A stretch of 64,000 nucleotides of DNA from Dictyostelium firmibasis. Lineage: Eukaryota; Evosea; Eumycetozoa; Dictyosteliales; Dictyosteliaceae. The stretch covers positions 5,769,501-5,833,500 of the forward strand of contig CM069765.1 of the NCBI GenBank assembly GCA_036169595.1, given 5' to 3'. Made by a program: the position numbers and the translations under genes. Below, piece after piece: positions 35,899-46,556 of this stretch (its first letter is position 1; the number at the start of each line of letters is the position of its first letter). Under the pieces are notes generated by a model that was given only the letters and a program-made list of their open reading frames with translations, did not search any database and was not told the DNA's origin.

Positions 35899-38815
35899 TT
35901 AATTAATAGTATCATCATTTGCAGAGATTTTAAGGAAAACATCTTCTAAACTTGTTTGACTAAAACTCCATTCTTGTAAATGATGATCATATTTATGTGA
36001 AACTAAATATTGATACAAATCTGAAATGACTGTATCTTTAGGGAAACGATAATTATAACTACCATCAAATGATTCAGTGAGAACCGCTTGTGGTGAGAAT
36101 TTTGTAATTAATTCTGTTGGATTATGAGTATTAATGTATGGTTCTTCAACATTAATTCTAACCGAATATCCATCGCCAAATTTAGCCTTCAAATGGTTTT
36201 GTGTACCTATACATTGTAGTTTACCTTGTGAAATGATTGCAATTCTAGAACTAAGAACATCAGCCTCCTCCATTCTGAAGAAAAAAATGTAATAATTATT
36301 AGTATTACTATTATAAATATTATTATTAAAAACCAAATACTAAAACATACGAATGTGTTGTTAAAATAATTGATCTATTCTTTTTTAATTCGTTAATTGT
36401 ACGCCATAAATCCCTTCTAATTTCTGGACTAAGACCTGTTGATGGTTCTTTTAATTTTTTTTTTAAAAAAATTAGTATTATTTTAAAAATATATATTATT
36501 TTAAAATTATAATTACCATCTAAAAATATAATTGAAGAATCACCAGTCATTGCAACAGCAAATGATAGTCTTCTTTTCATACCACCACTTAATTCTTTTA
36601 CTAGTCTTTCTTTAACTTCGAAAAGATTAACTTCTTTGAGGATGTTTTCAACTGATTCTAATTCTCTTTCAGGTGGAATACCCTTTAGACGAGTATAGTA
36701 TAGTAAAGTTTCAACACAACTTAAATCCTCCCAAAATATATCGAATTGCATTGCAACACCAATTACATGATGAATACTGTCCATATCATAACGAATATCC
36801 AAACCAGCGACATGAGCTGTACCGGAAGTTGGAGTGTAGAGACCAGTGAGCATGCTAATTGTTGTGGTTTTACCTGCACCGTTTGCACCCAAAAAACCTA
36901 AAACCTCACCTTTTCTAACCGATAGATATAAACCATCTACTGCTGGTTTTGGACGACCTGGATAATGTTTACTTAAACCCTCAATAATTACAGTCATATC
37001 GTTTGGATTATATCTACGATTGGCGATCATTTCTTTCTCTTCCAAGACATCATCATCCATGGTTGCATTGGTTTGTTCACCACCATCGTTATTGTTATTC
37101 TCAACATCGACATCAACTGAATTAATTAAACTTGAGGTTTCACTGTAATTATCACCAATATATTGAGATTCTTCCTTCTTTTTAAATAGATTTCCAATTG
37201 GTTTTAAAAAGAATAATGGATGACTTGGTACACCAAACTCTCTTGGTAAAACTTGATCTAAATAAAGTGCTAAAAGTAAATAAACAACAGCATCAATATA
37301 TAACCAGAAAATAATCCTTGACATTTCAAAATCCCATGAATATGCCGACCATTCTGGGCATAAATCAATACCACATTGTGTACTTAATTGTGTCATTCCT
37401 CTATAAAATGCTAATAATGGTACCCAATAATACTTTAATAAAAAAAAAAGAAATTAAAAAATATATTTTATAATTAATAACTTTAAATATATTTTTTTTT
37501 TTTATATTTCTAAAACTTACAGGTACAGGTGGAGTTGAATCTTTAAAAACTTGGAATGAAAGAATTGAATTTAAATTTACTGCAATAATAACTAAAAAGT
37601 AACCAAATATTGATGCAGCACGAGTTTTTTTGAAAAATGTACTCAAGAAAAATGAAAAAGTAATCATTGAATTACCCCAAGCAAAAAGGAATAAAAACAT
37701 TGCTAATTGCGATCCTTTTGCAAATACAGCAAATTTAAATATTGAACTAACTCCAACAACAAATACAATAATAATTGCATAAATTAAAAAGTTAAAAATA
37801 TATGTCATGAACCAATAATTTCTAATTTTAAGTCCCATCTAAAAAAAAATAATAAATTAAAATTAAAATAATATTAGTTTAGTTTTAAAAGAAAATAATC
37901 AATAAGTAATGAAAAAATAAATTAACTTTACCATTAAAGAGAGATCACGTAATTTTTCTTGTTTTTCATATACTATTGAATAAATATATAATGGCATAAT
38001 GAAGGATAAAGCAAAAGGATAGAAAGAACCACCGAGTAAAGAAGCAATATCGATAGTTGTACTCCCTTGATAGTATGGCATTGTTGAGATTTCCGATTTG
38101 ATGGTTGTATTAACACCACCTAAAAAATAATTAACCATAGCAGTTGCCATTGTGTTCATAGAGAATGCAATGAATCCTTCATATGGTTGGAATGAATATC
38201 TACTTTGTTGTTCACATTGAATTGTATAATCTAATGAACGATTAACAATATTGAAATCATTGATTATTATAGCTGAAACTGGTAATGTAGTAGAATCTAA
38301 ACTAGTGAATGTTGCATTCTCTTTGAGTGCTAAAATTTCACTATCCATATAATCAACTGATGGCATTGGAATAAAGAATGGTGTATACACTTTAAATGCT
38401 GGAACATATCTTTGAATGGTTGAATTCAATAAACCACTTCCATTACCATCAGAATCTTTGTATCCTACCTCTGTGTTATTGTTTTCATTTACACTAAACA
38501 TATAACCATAGCTTAATAAATCATAGTTATAAACATTTGTTGAATTTACAATCTTTCCACTATTTGGTTGAAGTGATCCAATTTGACTCTTTACCCATAA
38601 ATTAACAATAACTAAAATAATTACCAATACTAATGGAATTGAAATTTGAACACACATTGAACATTTTTGTCTTTTTATAAATGTTGCATTTTTAAAAAAC
38701 TTTATAAAAAAAAAAAAAATTAATTTTCACACAATATTGAATAAAAAAAATAAAAAAAAAAAAAACATACCATGGCACGAAATTGATTCGATTTATACTT
38801 TTTTTCACTCCCCAT
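35899..38815 (-). CDS. ABCA-family half transporter (left of the divergent pair)
   Basis: Six exons on the minus strand, 38815-38771, 38699-37932, 37838-37521, 37432-36517, 36447-36351 and 36274-35899, fit in phase for 839 residues. Order: one membrane segment (SIPLVLVIILVIVNLWV), a large lumenal loop, a cluster of membrane helices, then one nucleotide-binding domain. Walker A is GFLGANGAGKTTT, the signature is ELSGGMKRRLSFA, Walker B with the split Glu codon is IIFLDEPSTGLSP, and the switch His is in ILTTHSMEEAD. The ABCA C-terminal mark SQTSLEDVFLKIS is present. ABCA proteins move lipids in endo-lysosomal or plasma membranes; one TMD plus one NBD means it must dimerise. Odd: the usual TGLDP D-loop reads TGLSP. 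The exon 4/5 join is fixed by completing DEPSTG. Confidence 0.92.
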
Positions 38816-39253
38816 TTTTTTATTTAATAAAGAATACAAATATTTGTATAGTATTATAATATTTATTGTTTTGAGGAGTGTATTTAAAAAAAATAAAAAA
38901 AAATAAAATAAAAAAAAAAAAAAAATAAAAATAAAAAAAAAAAAATAAAAAATTATATTTTTCGTGAAAGTTGATTTTTTTAAATTTTATAATTTTAATG
39001 CCATAATTAAATATCTTTGTCATAATTTTCACGAAATAATTTAAAATAATAGGTTATAATTTATTTTTTTTTTATTTTTTTAATTTTTTTTTATAAAAAT
39101 CGAACATTCATTTGAAACTTTTTTTTAAAAAAAATAAAAAATTATAAATTATCTTAGTTTGTTGGGTATACTTTAGGTGTATATATTTTTTTAAATACAC
39201 TCAAAAAGTTCATATTATATTATATATATATATATATATATATAATAAAAAAA
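38816..39253. promoter_or_regulatory. Shared divergent promoter of the two ABCA genes
   Basis: 438 bp between start codons. TTTTTTTAAATACACTC occurs at 39186-39202 toward the right gene, and its exact complement at 38892-38876 toward the left gene. The copies end 51 and 60 bp before the respective ATGs. Between them is a second exact inverted repeat, TTTCGTGAAA (38960-38969) and TTTCACGAAA (39027-39036). Both outer copies are followed by similar A/T sequence, so they read as duplicated core promoters; the inner pair looks like an upstream factor site. Confidence 0.55.
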
Positions 39254-42110
39254 ATGACCTCATATTCAGTATATAATGATGAAGATGAAATAAGGAATAG
39301 TAAAATTTCATTTGGTGATAATGTAAAAAGAGAACTTTTACATCTAAAATTATTATTAAAAAAGAATTTATTAGTTTCAATAAGATCATACTTTTCAACT
39401 GGTATTGAAATTTTATCACCTGTTGCTTTTATTATTATTTTATTTTTAATTGCTCATTTTGGTGCAGGTAATGATAGTAAGTATACTTTATTTATTTATT
39501 TTTTTTCATTAGAATTAAAAAAAAAAAAAAAAGAAATTGTAAAAAAAATTAAATCATTTAATTAATTATTGTTTTTTTATTTTTTATTTTTCAAATAAAT
39601 TAGACCCAATTACTACATATAATCAAGAATTACCAATATGTAAACCATATGGTGAAAATAGATGTTTTAATATTATGTTTTCACCAAGTGATTCACCATC
39701 GGCCATTGCAATTATGGAGATGTTAGCAGAACTTAATAATGTTAGTATTTATAATTACCCAACTGATACAGGTTATTTACCAGATTTAAATCACACTATT
39801 GGTTTAAACAATGGATTAATTATGATGAATTCATTGGACGATACATTTGAGTTTGTATTGGCACACCCAAATGTTACTATATCAGCAGTTGATTTCACAT
39901 CGATACCAAGTAATTTTGAAGTCAATGGTCAAATACCAAAGGATCCACTAAGATCATTGAATGGAAATTCATTGGAATATAATGTTGTAGTCAATACAAC
40001 ATGTCCAAACATTTTAGTGACATGTCCAGACTATTCTATTACTATAACATCAGTAATTGAAAATGCAATTATCAACTATTATTCATTGAAAATTAGAAAT
40101 GAAACAAATATAACACCACCAACTATAACCTATGGTTCAAATGCATTCCCAAAATATCCACCAGAACAAGGCGCAGCAAGAGTTTGGGGTGGATTATTCT
40201 ACTATTGTGGTTCAATGATAACTTTTATATTTTTACTATACAAAGTATCATTTGAGAAAGAGAATAAATTAAAACAAGGTATGATTATGATGGGATTAAG
40301 TGGTCCAATGTATTGGGTTAGTTGGTTTATCACAAGCTTCACCATAGATATATTGATCTCATTGATTACTATTATCGTTGGTTTAGCATGTCAGTTACCA
40401 TTCTTTTTAGGTACAAATTTCTTTGTGTTATTTATTACATTCTCATTATTTACAATCTCTATGAGTTCAGTTGCGTTCTTCCTCTTAACTTTTATTCAAT
40501 CAACTAAATCTGCAATTGGTATTGGTATGGGTATTTTTATTGTTGGTTCAATCTTTCAATTGGTTTTCAGTGGTATGGGTACTATGATCTTTCAATTAAT
40601 CTATCAAACCAATAGTAAAGGTGCATTGGCTGCTAGAGTTATACTATTCTTTATACCAATGTTTCATTTTACAAAAGTTCTCACCGATATTGGTAATGTC
40701 ACAACCAATTATCCAGTTACTCATTATTCTATGTCTGATTTATCAACCAATCTTAACCTTGCCGAATCAGTTTTAAAAACAGTTGTTCCAACCACTGGTC
40801 AATCCATTTGTTATCTATTGGCATTAATTGGTATCTATACTGCATTGGCATGGTATTTCGAACATATTATACCAGGTAATGATGGTTCATCCTCACCACC
40901 ATGGTTCTTTGCTTTACCATCTTATTGGGGTTTATCTTTAAAGAAAGTTCATCATATTGAAACACCACATTTCGATGATGATGATGTTAGATCTACAATC
41001 ACCAAAGCACACGATCAATCTAACAGTGCGCCATTAATCATTCGTGGTCTATCGAAAAGTTATACTAAACTATTTAGACCTTCAAAAACTGTTCATGCAG
41101 TTAAGTACCTATCGTTATCAGTTGAGAAAGGTACAATTCTTGGTTTCTTAGGTTCAAATGGTTGTGGTAAATCAACTACTATTGGTATGTTAACAGGTTT
41201 ACTTGAACCAACTGCTGGTGACGCTTTAATCTATGGACATAGTGTAGTTAGTAGTATTGCAGCAGTTCGTAAAGTAACTTCGGTAGTACCACAACATGAT
41301 ATTCTTTGGGCAGAGATGAGTGCAAGAGAACATTTACAATTGTTCTCAGAATTGAAGGGAATTCCAGCACATGAAAGAGAATCTCAAATTCAAAAGGTTC
41401 TAGATCAAGTTAGATTGGCTAAAATTTCAAATAACCTTATTTCAACTTATTCAGGTGGTATGAAGAGAAGACTTTCCTGTGCTATCGCTTGTATAGGTGA
41501 TCCTAAAATCATTTTCATGGATGAACCTACCACTGGTGTAGACCCAAGCTCAAAAAGAAAACTTATCGATTTAGTAAAGAGTATTAAAGATGATAAAGTT
41601 ATCATTCTTACCTCTCATGATTTATCAGAGGTTGAGATTTTAGCTGATAAAATTGTTATAATGAATGAAGGTGTTATGGCATGTAGTGGAAACTCTCTAC
41701 AATTGAAATCAAAGTATGGTGAGGGTTATTCAGTTAATATCGTAGCTAAATCACCAGAATCTATTTCAGAGGTTATAGAAATTGTAACCCGTTCCATTCC
41801 AGGTTGTAAATTTATGAAACAATCAGCTTTACAATTAAATTTTGGTTTCCCTGCAACAACTGATCATCAAATTATTGCAAATTTTTTCAAACAATTAGAA
41901 GAAATTTCAAGAGATCCAAATAATCCATTAATGAGAGATTGGTCAGTTTCCCATTCAAGTAAGTATTAATAATAATAATTTTTTTTTTGTCTTAAAAATG
42001 TATTACCTTTTTTTCAAATTATTAATTTTTTTCTTTTCTTATTTTCTACCAAAGCATTGGATGATGTATTTTTAAAGGTCTCGCACTTAGCAAAATTAAA
42101 AACACAATAA
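39254..42110 (+). CDS. ABCA-family half transporter (right of the divergent pair)
   Basis: Exons are 39254-39476, 39604-41958 and 42055-42110; split codons GA/T A|AC and TCA A|CA fit, giving 877 residues. A first membrane segment (SPVAFIIILFLIAHF) is followed by a lumenal loop with NxT/S sites. Then come six or so helices (for example SFTIDILISLITIIVGLACQ), and one NBD with Walker A GFLGSNGCGKSTT, signature TYSGGMKRRLSCA, Walker B IIFMDEPTTGVDP and switch ILTSHDLSEVEI. The last small exon supplies the ABCA C-terminal motif as SSTLDDVFLKVS. Without that exon the protein would lack the family mark, which supports the splice. The nucleotide site is fully canonical, unlike its left neighbour. Likely a lipid transporter acting as a dimer. 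Confidence 0.93.
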
Positions 42111-43231
42111 AAATTAAAACAAAGTAAATTAATAAATAAAATTTTTGGGTATTCCATTAAACGTTCAGCACTTTTTTTTTTATTATCTTTAATCATTATT
42201 TGCAATTAACTATAGTTTCTCACATTATGTAGCATTGAAACAATTACTAAATAACCCCAATAGTTTTGATAAACTTTGTAACAAGATTTATTGTATAACT
42301 TTAAAATATATATAAAAAGGTAAAAAAAAAATTTTATTTTATTATATATAATTTTTATTGTATTTGATTTTATATTATTTTTTATTTTGAAAACGGATTA
42401 GAATTTATTTTATAAAATTTTCAAATTACATTGATGAAAAGCATTTGCACAGTAGTTACAAAAGATTGGGTATTTTTATAGGTAACTGAAGAATATATAA
42501 ACATGAACCTTTTGAAAAATAAATATGTCCTCATAGTGTTAGTTTTCATTGATATCATTACAAAACAGATTTAATAAGGAATTAAAAAATAAAATAAAAT
42601 AAAATAAAATAAAATCAATTTATTTAAAATCCCTGAAAGTTTATTAAATAATATAAAAGAAAAAAAGAAATGACTCAAAAGTGCTGAGTATGAACAGGTG
42701 ACTCACAAAAAAAAAAAAAAAAAAAAAAAAAGTTAATAAAAATAAAAATTAAAAAATTAAAAAATTTAAAAAAAAATAAAAATTTTAGTTATCTTTTTTT
42801 TTTTTTTTTTTTTTTAATATTCTTTTTTTTGTAATTTTTTTTTTAAAAAATTTATCTATTTGAACTCAACAAAAATATAAAAAAAAAAATAAAAATAAAA
42901 AAAAAATAAAAATAAAAAAAAATTGAAAAAAGAAAATTTTTTTTTTTTTTTTTTTTTTGAAATCATCATTATTGATTTGACTTTTTTTATGACCAAAAAA
43001 AAATCAATTAATATAACAACAATAAATATACAGCAGAGCAATAACAGTTACTAATAAAGGACGATAGTTTAGTAATTTTCGATTTTTATAAAGAGAAAAA
43101 GAAAAGAAAAGTTTTTTTTAAAAAAAAAGAAAAAAAAAAAACAAAGGAAATACAAATATTTGAACTTCCAATAAAAACTATTGTTGTATTATATAAAAAC
43201 ACTCTCACACATTCATATATAACCTTTTAAA
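42111..43231. other. Intergenic, ABCA / sec13
   Basis: 1.1 kb. Contains (AAATA)n near 42581-42613, a TGACTCA cluster at 42670-42704, and strong A and T runs from 42707 to 42960. No gene is supported. Confidence 0.55.
42670..42704. promoter_or_regulatory. TGACTCA cluster (bZIP-type sites)
   Basis: TGACTCA at 42670-42676 and again at 42698-42704, with a TGAGT half site at 42684-42688 between them. This is the AP-1/GCN4-type consensus. It lies about 530 bp upstream of sec13. Binding is inferred. Confidence 0.35.
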
Positions 43232-43270
43232 ATGGTAAAAATACTCAACACTAATTAATTTTGTTTTCAA

Positions 43271-43312
<42 letters not shown>

Positions 43313-43628
43313 AAAAACCACTACTAACCTCGATAATGATAATAATAAAAATTAATAAAAAATAACCTAGGCAACTCAAAATGTTGATTCTGGTCATGAA
43401 GACATGGTCGTAAGTATATTTTATGTTATTTTTATGAAATACATATAAACTCATAAAAACTAATACCAATTATTATAAATACCACAAACACATAAATTCA
43501 GCATGATGCTCAATTTGATTATTATGGTAAATTTTTAGCTACCTGTTCTTCAGATAAAATGATTAAAATTTTTGATGTAGGCGGTGAAAATCCACAACAC
43601 CTTGTAGATTTAAGAGGGTATGTTTTTT

Positions 43629-43659
<31 letters not shown>

Positions 43660-44629
43660 GTTATTATTCTTTTAATTCTTAAGTATTAATTTTATTTCAA
43701 ACCTTGATTGTTACTTATTGTACTAACATTAGACATGAAGGTCCAGTATGGCAAGTTGCATGGGCACACCCAAAATTTGGAAAGATTTTAGCATCAGCAT
43801 CATATGATCGTAAAGTTATTGTTTGGAAAGAAGTTGGTAATAATAGTTGGAGTATCATTCATCAATATGCAGGTCATGAGTTATCAGTAAATTCAATCTC
43901 ATGGGCACCACATGAATTTGGTTTAAGTTTAGCATGCGCAAGTTCAGATGGTTCTGTTACAATTCATAATTATAATAGTAAGTAATACCTACTCAATTTA
44001 ATTTTTTTATTTTATACACACATTTACATTTACATATATATATATTAACACCCATGGGTTCCTTTTTCAATTTGATTAAAATTTAATTCAATTCTTTAAA
44101 ATAATAATAAAAAAAATAATAAAAAGATAATGTTTGGGAAGCACCACAAAAGATTCAAGTATCACAAATTGGTGTAAATTCAGTATCATGGTCACCAGCA
44201 GCAATTCCAACATCATTAGTAAATAGTGCCAATACATCAATTCCAACACCAATTAAACGAATTGTAACAGGTTCATGTGATAATTTGATAAAGATTTTCA
44301 AGTATGCAGAGGATAAATGGATCCTTGATAAACAATTAGAGGATCATAAAGATTGGGTTAGAGATGTTGCATGGGCACCAAATATCGGTTTACCATATTC
44401 TAAAATTGCATCTTGTTCACAAGATCGTTCTGTCATTGTTTGGACTCAAGATGAAAATGGAGTTTGGTCCGGTAAACCTTTACCAAAATTCGATGATATC
44501 GTTTGGAGAGTTAGTTGGTCTGTCATTGGTAACATTTTAGCTGTCTCATGTGGTGATAATCAAGTCACCCTCTGGAAAGAAGGTGTTGACTCTGAATGGA
44601 AATTAATTTCTAATGTTGAAAATAATTAA
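43232..44629 (+). CDS. sec13: Sec13 (COPII coat, nuclear pore and SEA/GATOR WD40 protein)
   Basis: Exons are 43232-43234 (ATG alone), 43371-43409, 43502-43617, 43733-43977 and 44127-44629, total 301 residues. Exons 2 and 3 give [14 protein letters not shown] then [18 protein letters not shown], the classic Sec13 start (compare human VINTVDTSHEDMIHDA). The codon before exon 2 is TAG, so the frame cannot extend upstream and the initiator must be spliced on; ATG|GTAAAA is the fitting donor. Six WD40 repeats follow ([64 protein letters not shown]). Sec13 closes a blade with Sec31 in COPII, with Nup145C in the pore, and is part of GATOR2. WDR59, at the other end of this region, is also a GATOR2 subunit. 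Confidence 0.95.
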
Positions 44630-45185
44630 TTAATAAAATAAAATAATAATTAATAAAATAATAATAATAATAATAATAATAACAATAATAATGATAATAA
44701 CAAAATAAAAAATAAAAAAAAATAAAAAAAAAAAATTTTAAAAAAAAAAAAATTATATTTAATATATCTATATTGTACGCTTCATTTATTTTTAGAAATA
44801 CTAATTAGTATTGTTTTAAATTTAGAAATTTTTTTTTGTCATATAAAAAAAAAAAAGTGAAGTGTGATTTTTTTAAAATTGGCAAAAATAAAAAAAAAAA
44901 AAATAAAAAACCACAGTAATAACTATATCTATCTATGGTGTGGGTTTTTTTTTTAAAACAAAATTTTTATTTTTTTTTTAAAAATTAATTTTAAAAAAAA
45001 AATATTTAATATGTAAACAATGAATAACTAATTATGGTAATTCTAAAATGTATTGATTACTACAAACAGTTTAAGGATAATTTTAAAAAAAATTTCAGAG
45101 TATAAATTGAAAATTAATATTTTAGTTTTAAAATCATTCAAAACAACAAATTAAATATTCAAAAACAAAAAAAAAAAACATATAT

Positions 45186-45216
<31 letters not shown>

Positions 45217-45271
45217 TTAATTTAAAAAAATAATCAATCAATTAATCTAATTATCAAAAAAAAAAAAAAAA
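44630..45271. other. Intergenic, sec13 / CBM49 protein
   Basis: 640 bp with a short AAT repeat right after the sec13 stop, A and T runs, and a (TTTA)n tract at about 45181-45218. No gene is visible. Confidence 0.6.
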
Positions 45272-46556
45272 ATGAATTGGAAAAAAATTACATCTATGGG
45301 AGTTATGGTTTTAGCTTCTGGTATGTATTTAATTTTAATGTTATAAAATTAATTTTTATTTATTAATATTAACATTTTTTTTTTTTTATATTAATTCTAT
45401 AGCTATTGCAGCAGCCTATGCAAATGGTGGTGAAAGTTATTTATGTCCATTAGTAAATCATTGTGAAAAAGTTAATGAATGGGTAGAGAATAATGATGTT
45501 CCTTATGCAAAATTCAATTGTCATATTACTAATATTGGTCATACACCAATTGGAAATGTTGAAATGAGATTTTCAGGTGATGGTAAAATTAAAGAAGTTT
45601 GGGAAATGGAACCAATTGAAGTTGGTCATGTCTATAATTTTGCTCAATGGAGACAACAACAACAATTAGCATTCAATCAATCTCATCCATGGGGTTACAC
45701 TGTTCAAGGTGGTAAAGAATTAAATGTTAATTTATGTGGTGCAATTCCAACTCCATATACTAATAGTATTCAACAACAACAACAACAAAAATCTGAAATT
45801 ATTTGTAATCTTTCAAATAAATGTACAGTCTCTAACCAATGGAAAAATGGTGATCAAGTTAATACTCAATATAAATGTTCAATTACAAATAATGGTAATG
45901 TTCCAGTTTCATTCATTGATATCCGTATTAATGGTAATACAGATCTTTATAACGTATGGGAAATCATTACACCAAATAATGGTTTAACTTGGGATTTAAC
46001 ATCTTGGAGAATTGAAAAACCATTAGAACCAACTCAATCACATGAATGGGGTTATATCATCGTTGGTGATAAACCATTGGATGTTCAAGTTTGTCAAAAT
46101 ACTCCATCAATTACTCAATCACCTTCACCAGTTAATACTAATAAACAACAAAAATCAATAGTTCAACAACAAGAAGTTGATGGTTCATCAAGTTCTTCAA
46201 CCACAACTACCAATACTGCCAATAATAATGATCAAGTAACTTGTATAGTTTCAAATAAATGTACAGTCGAACGTGAATGGAAAAATGGTGATCAAAAGAA
46301 TAAACAATATAGTTGTGAAATAACAAACAATGGTAAAGGTCCACTCTCACATGTTGATATTCGTCTCAGTAACAACTCTGCTCTCTACAATGTTTGGGAA
46401 GTCTACACTGTAAACAATGGTCTCACTTTTGATATTTCACCATGGAGAATTGATAACCCAATCCAACCAGGTCAATCTCATTCTTGGGGTTATATTGTCA
46501 ACGATGATGTCGCTTTAGATGTTAAAGTTTGTCAAATGGGTCCAGCTAGTAACTAG
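45272..46556 (+). CDS. Secreted protein with three tandem CBM49-type cellulose-binding domains
   Basis: Exon 1 is 45272-45320 and exon 2 is 45403-46556, split codon G|CT, 400 residues. The first exon and start of the second encode the signal peptide MNWKKITSMGVMVLASAIAAA. Three homologous modules follow at about residues 26-133, 146-250 and 292-392. Each begins with a paired-cysteine strand (LCPLVNHC, ICNLSNKC, TCIVSNKC). Modules two and three continue with NEW/QW/EWKNGDQ, a C-containing strand, DIRI/DIRL, YNVWEI/V and a SHxWGYI strand. CBM49 occurs at the end of plant GH9 cellulases and in amoeba wall and stalk proteins. No catalytic domain is present, so it likely coats or crosslinks cellulose in sheath, stalk or spore coat. 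Linkers are Q/S/T-rich. Confidence 0.88.

Noticed and set aside
38588-38600. Sequence like the DUSE element (TTTACCCATAA)
   Set aside because: It lies inside a coding exon of the left ABCA gene and no small RNA gene is recognisable next to it.
42432-42490. Possible box C/D snoRNA (TGATGA near 42434, CTGA near 42487)
   Set aside because: No terminal stem, no good first base of box C, no D' or C' box and no upstream DUSE-like element; motif pairs this short arise by chance.
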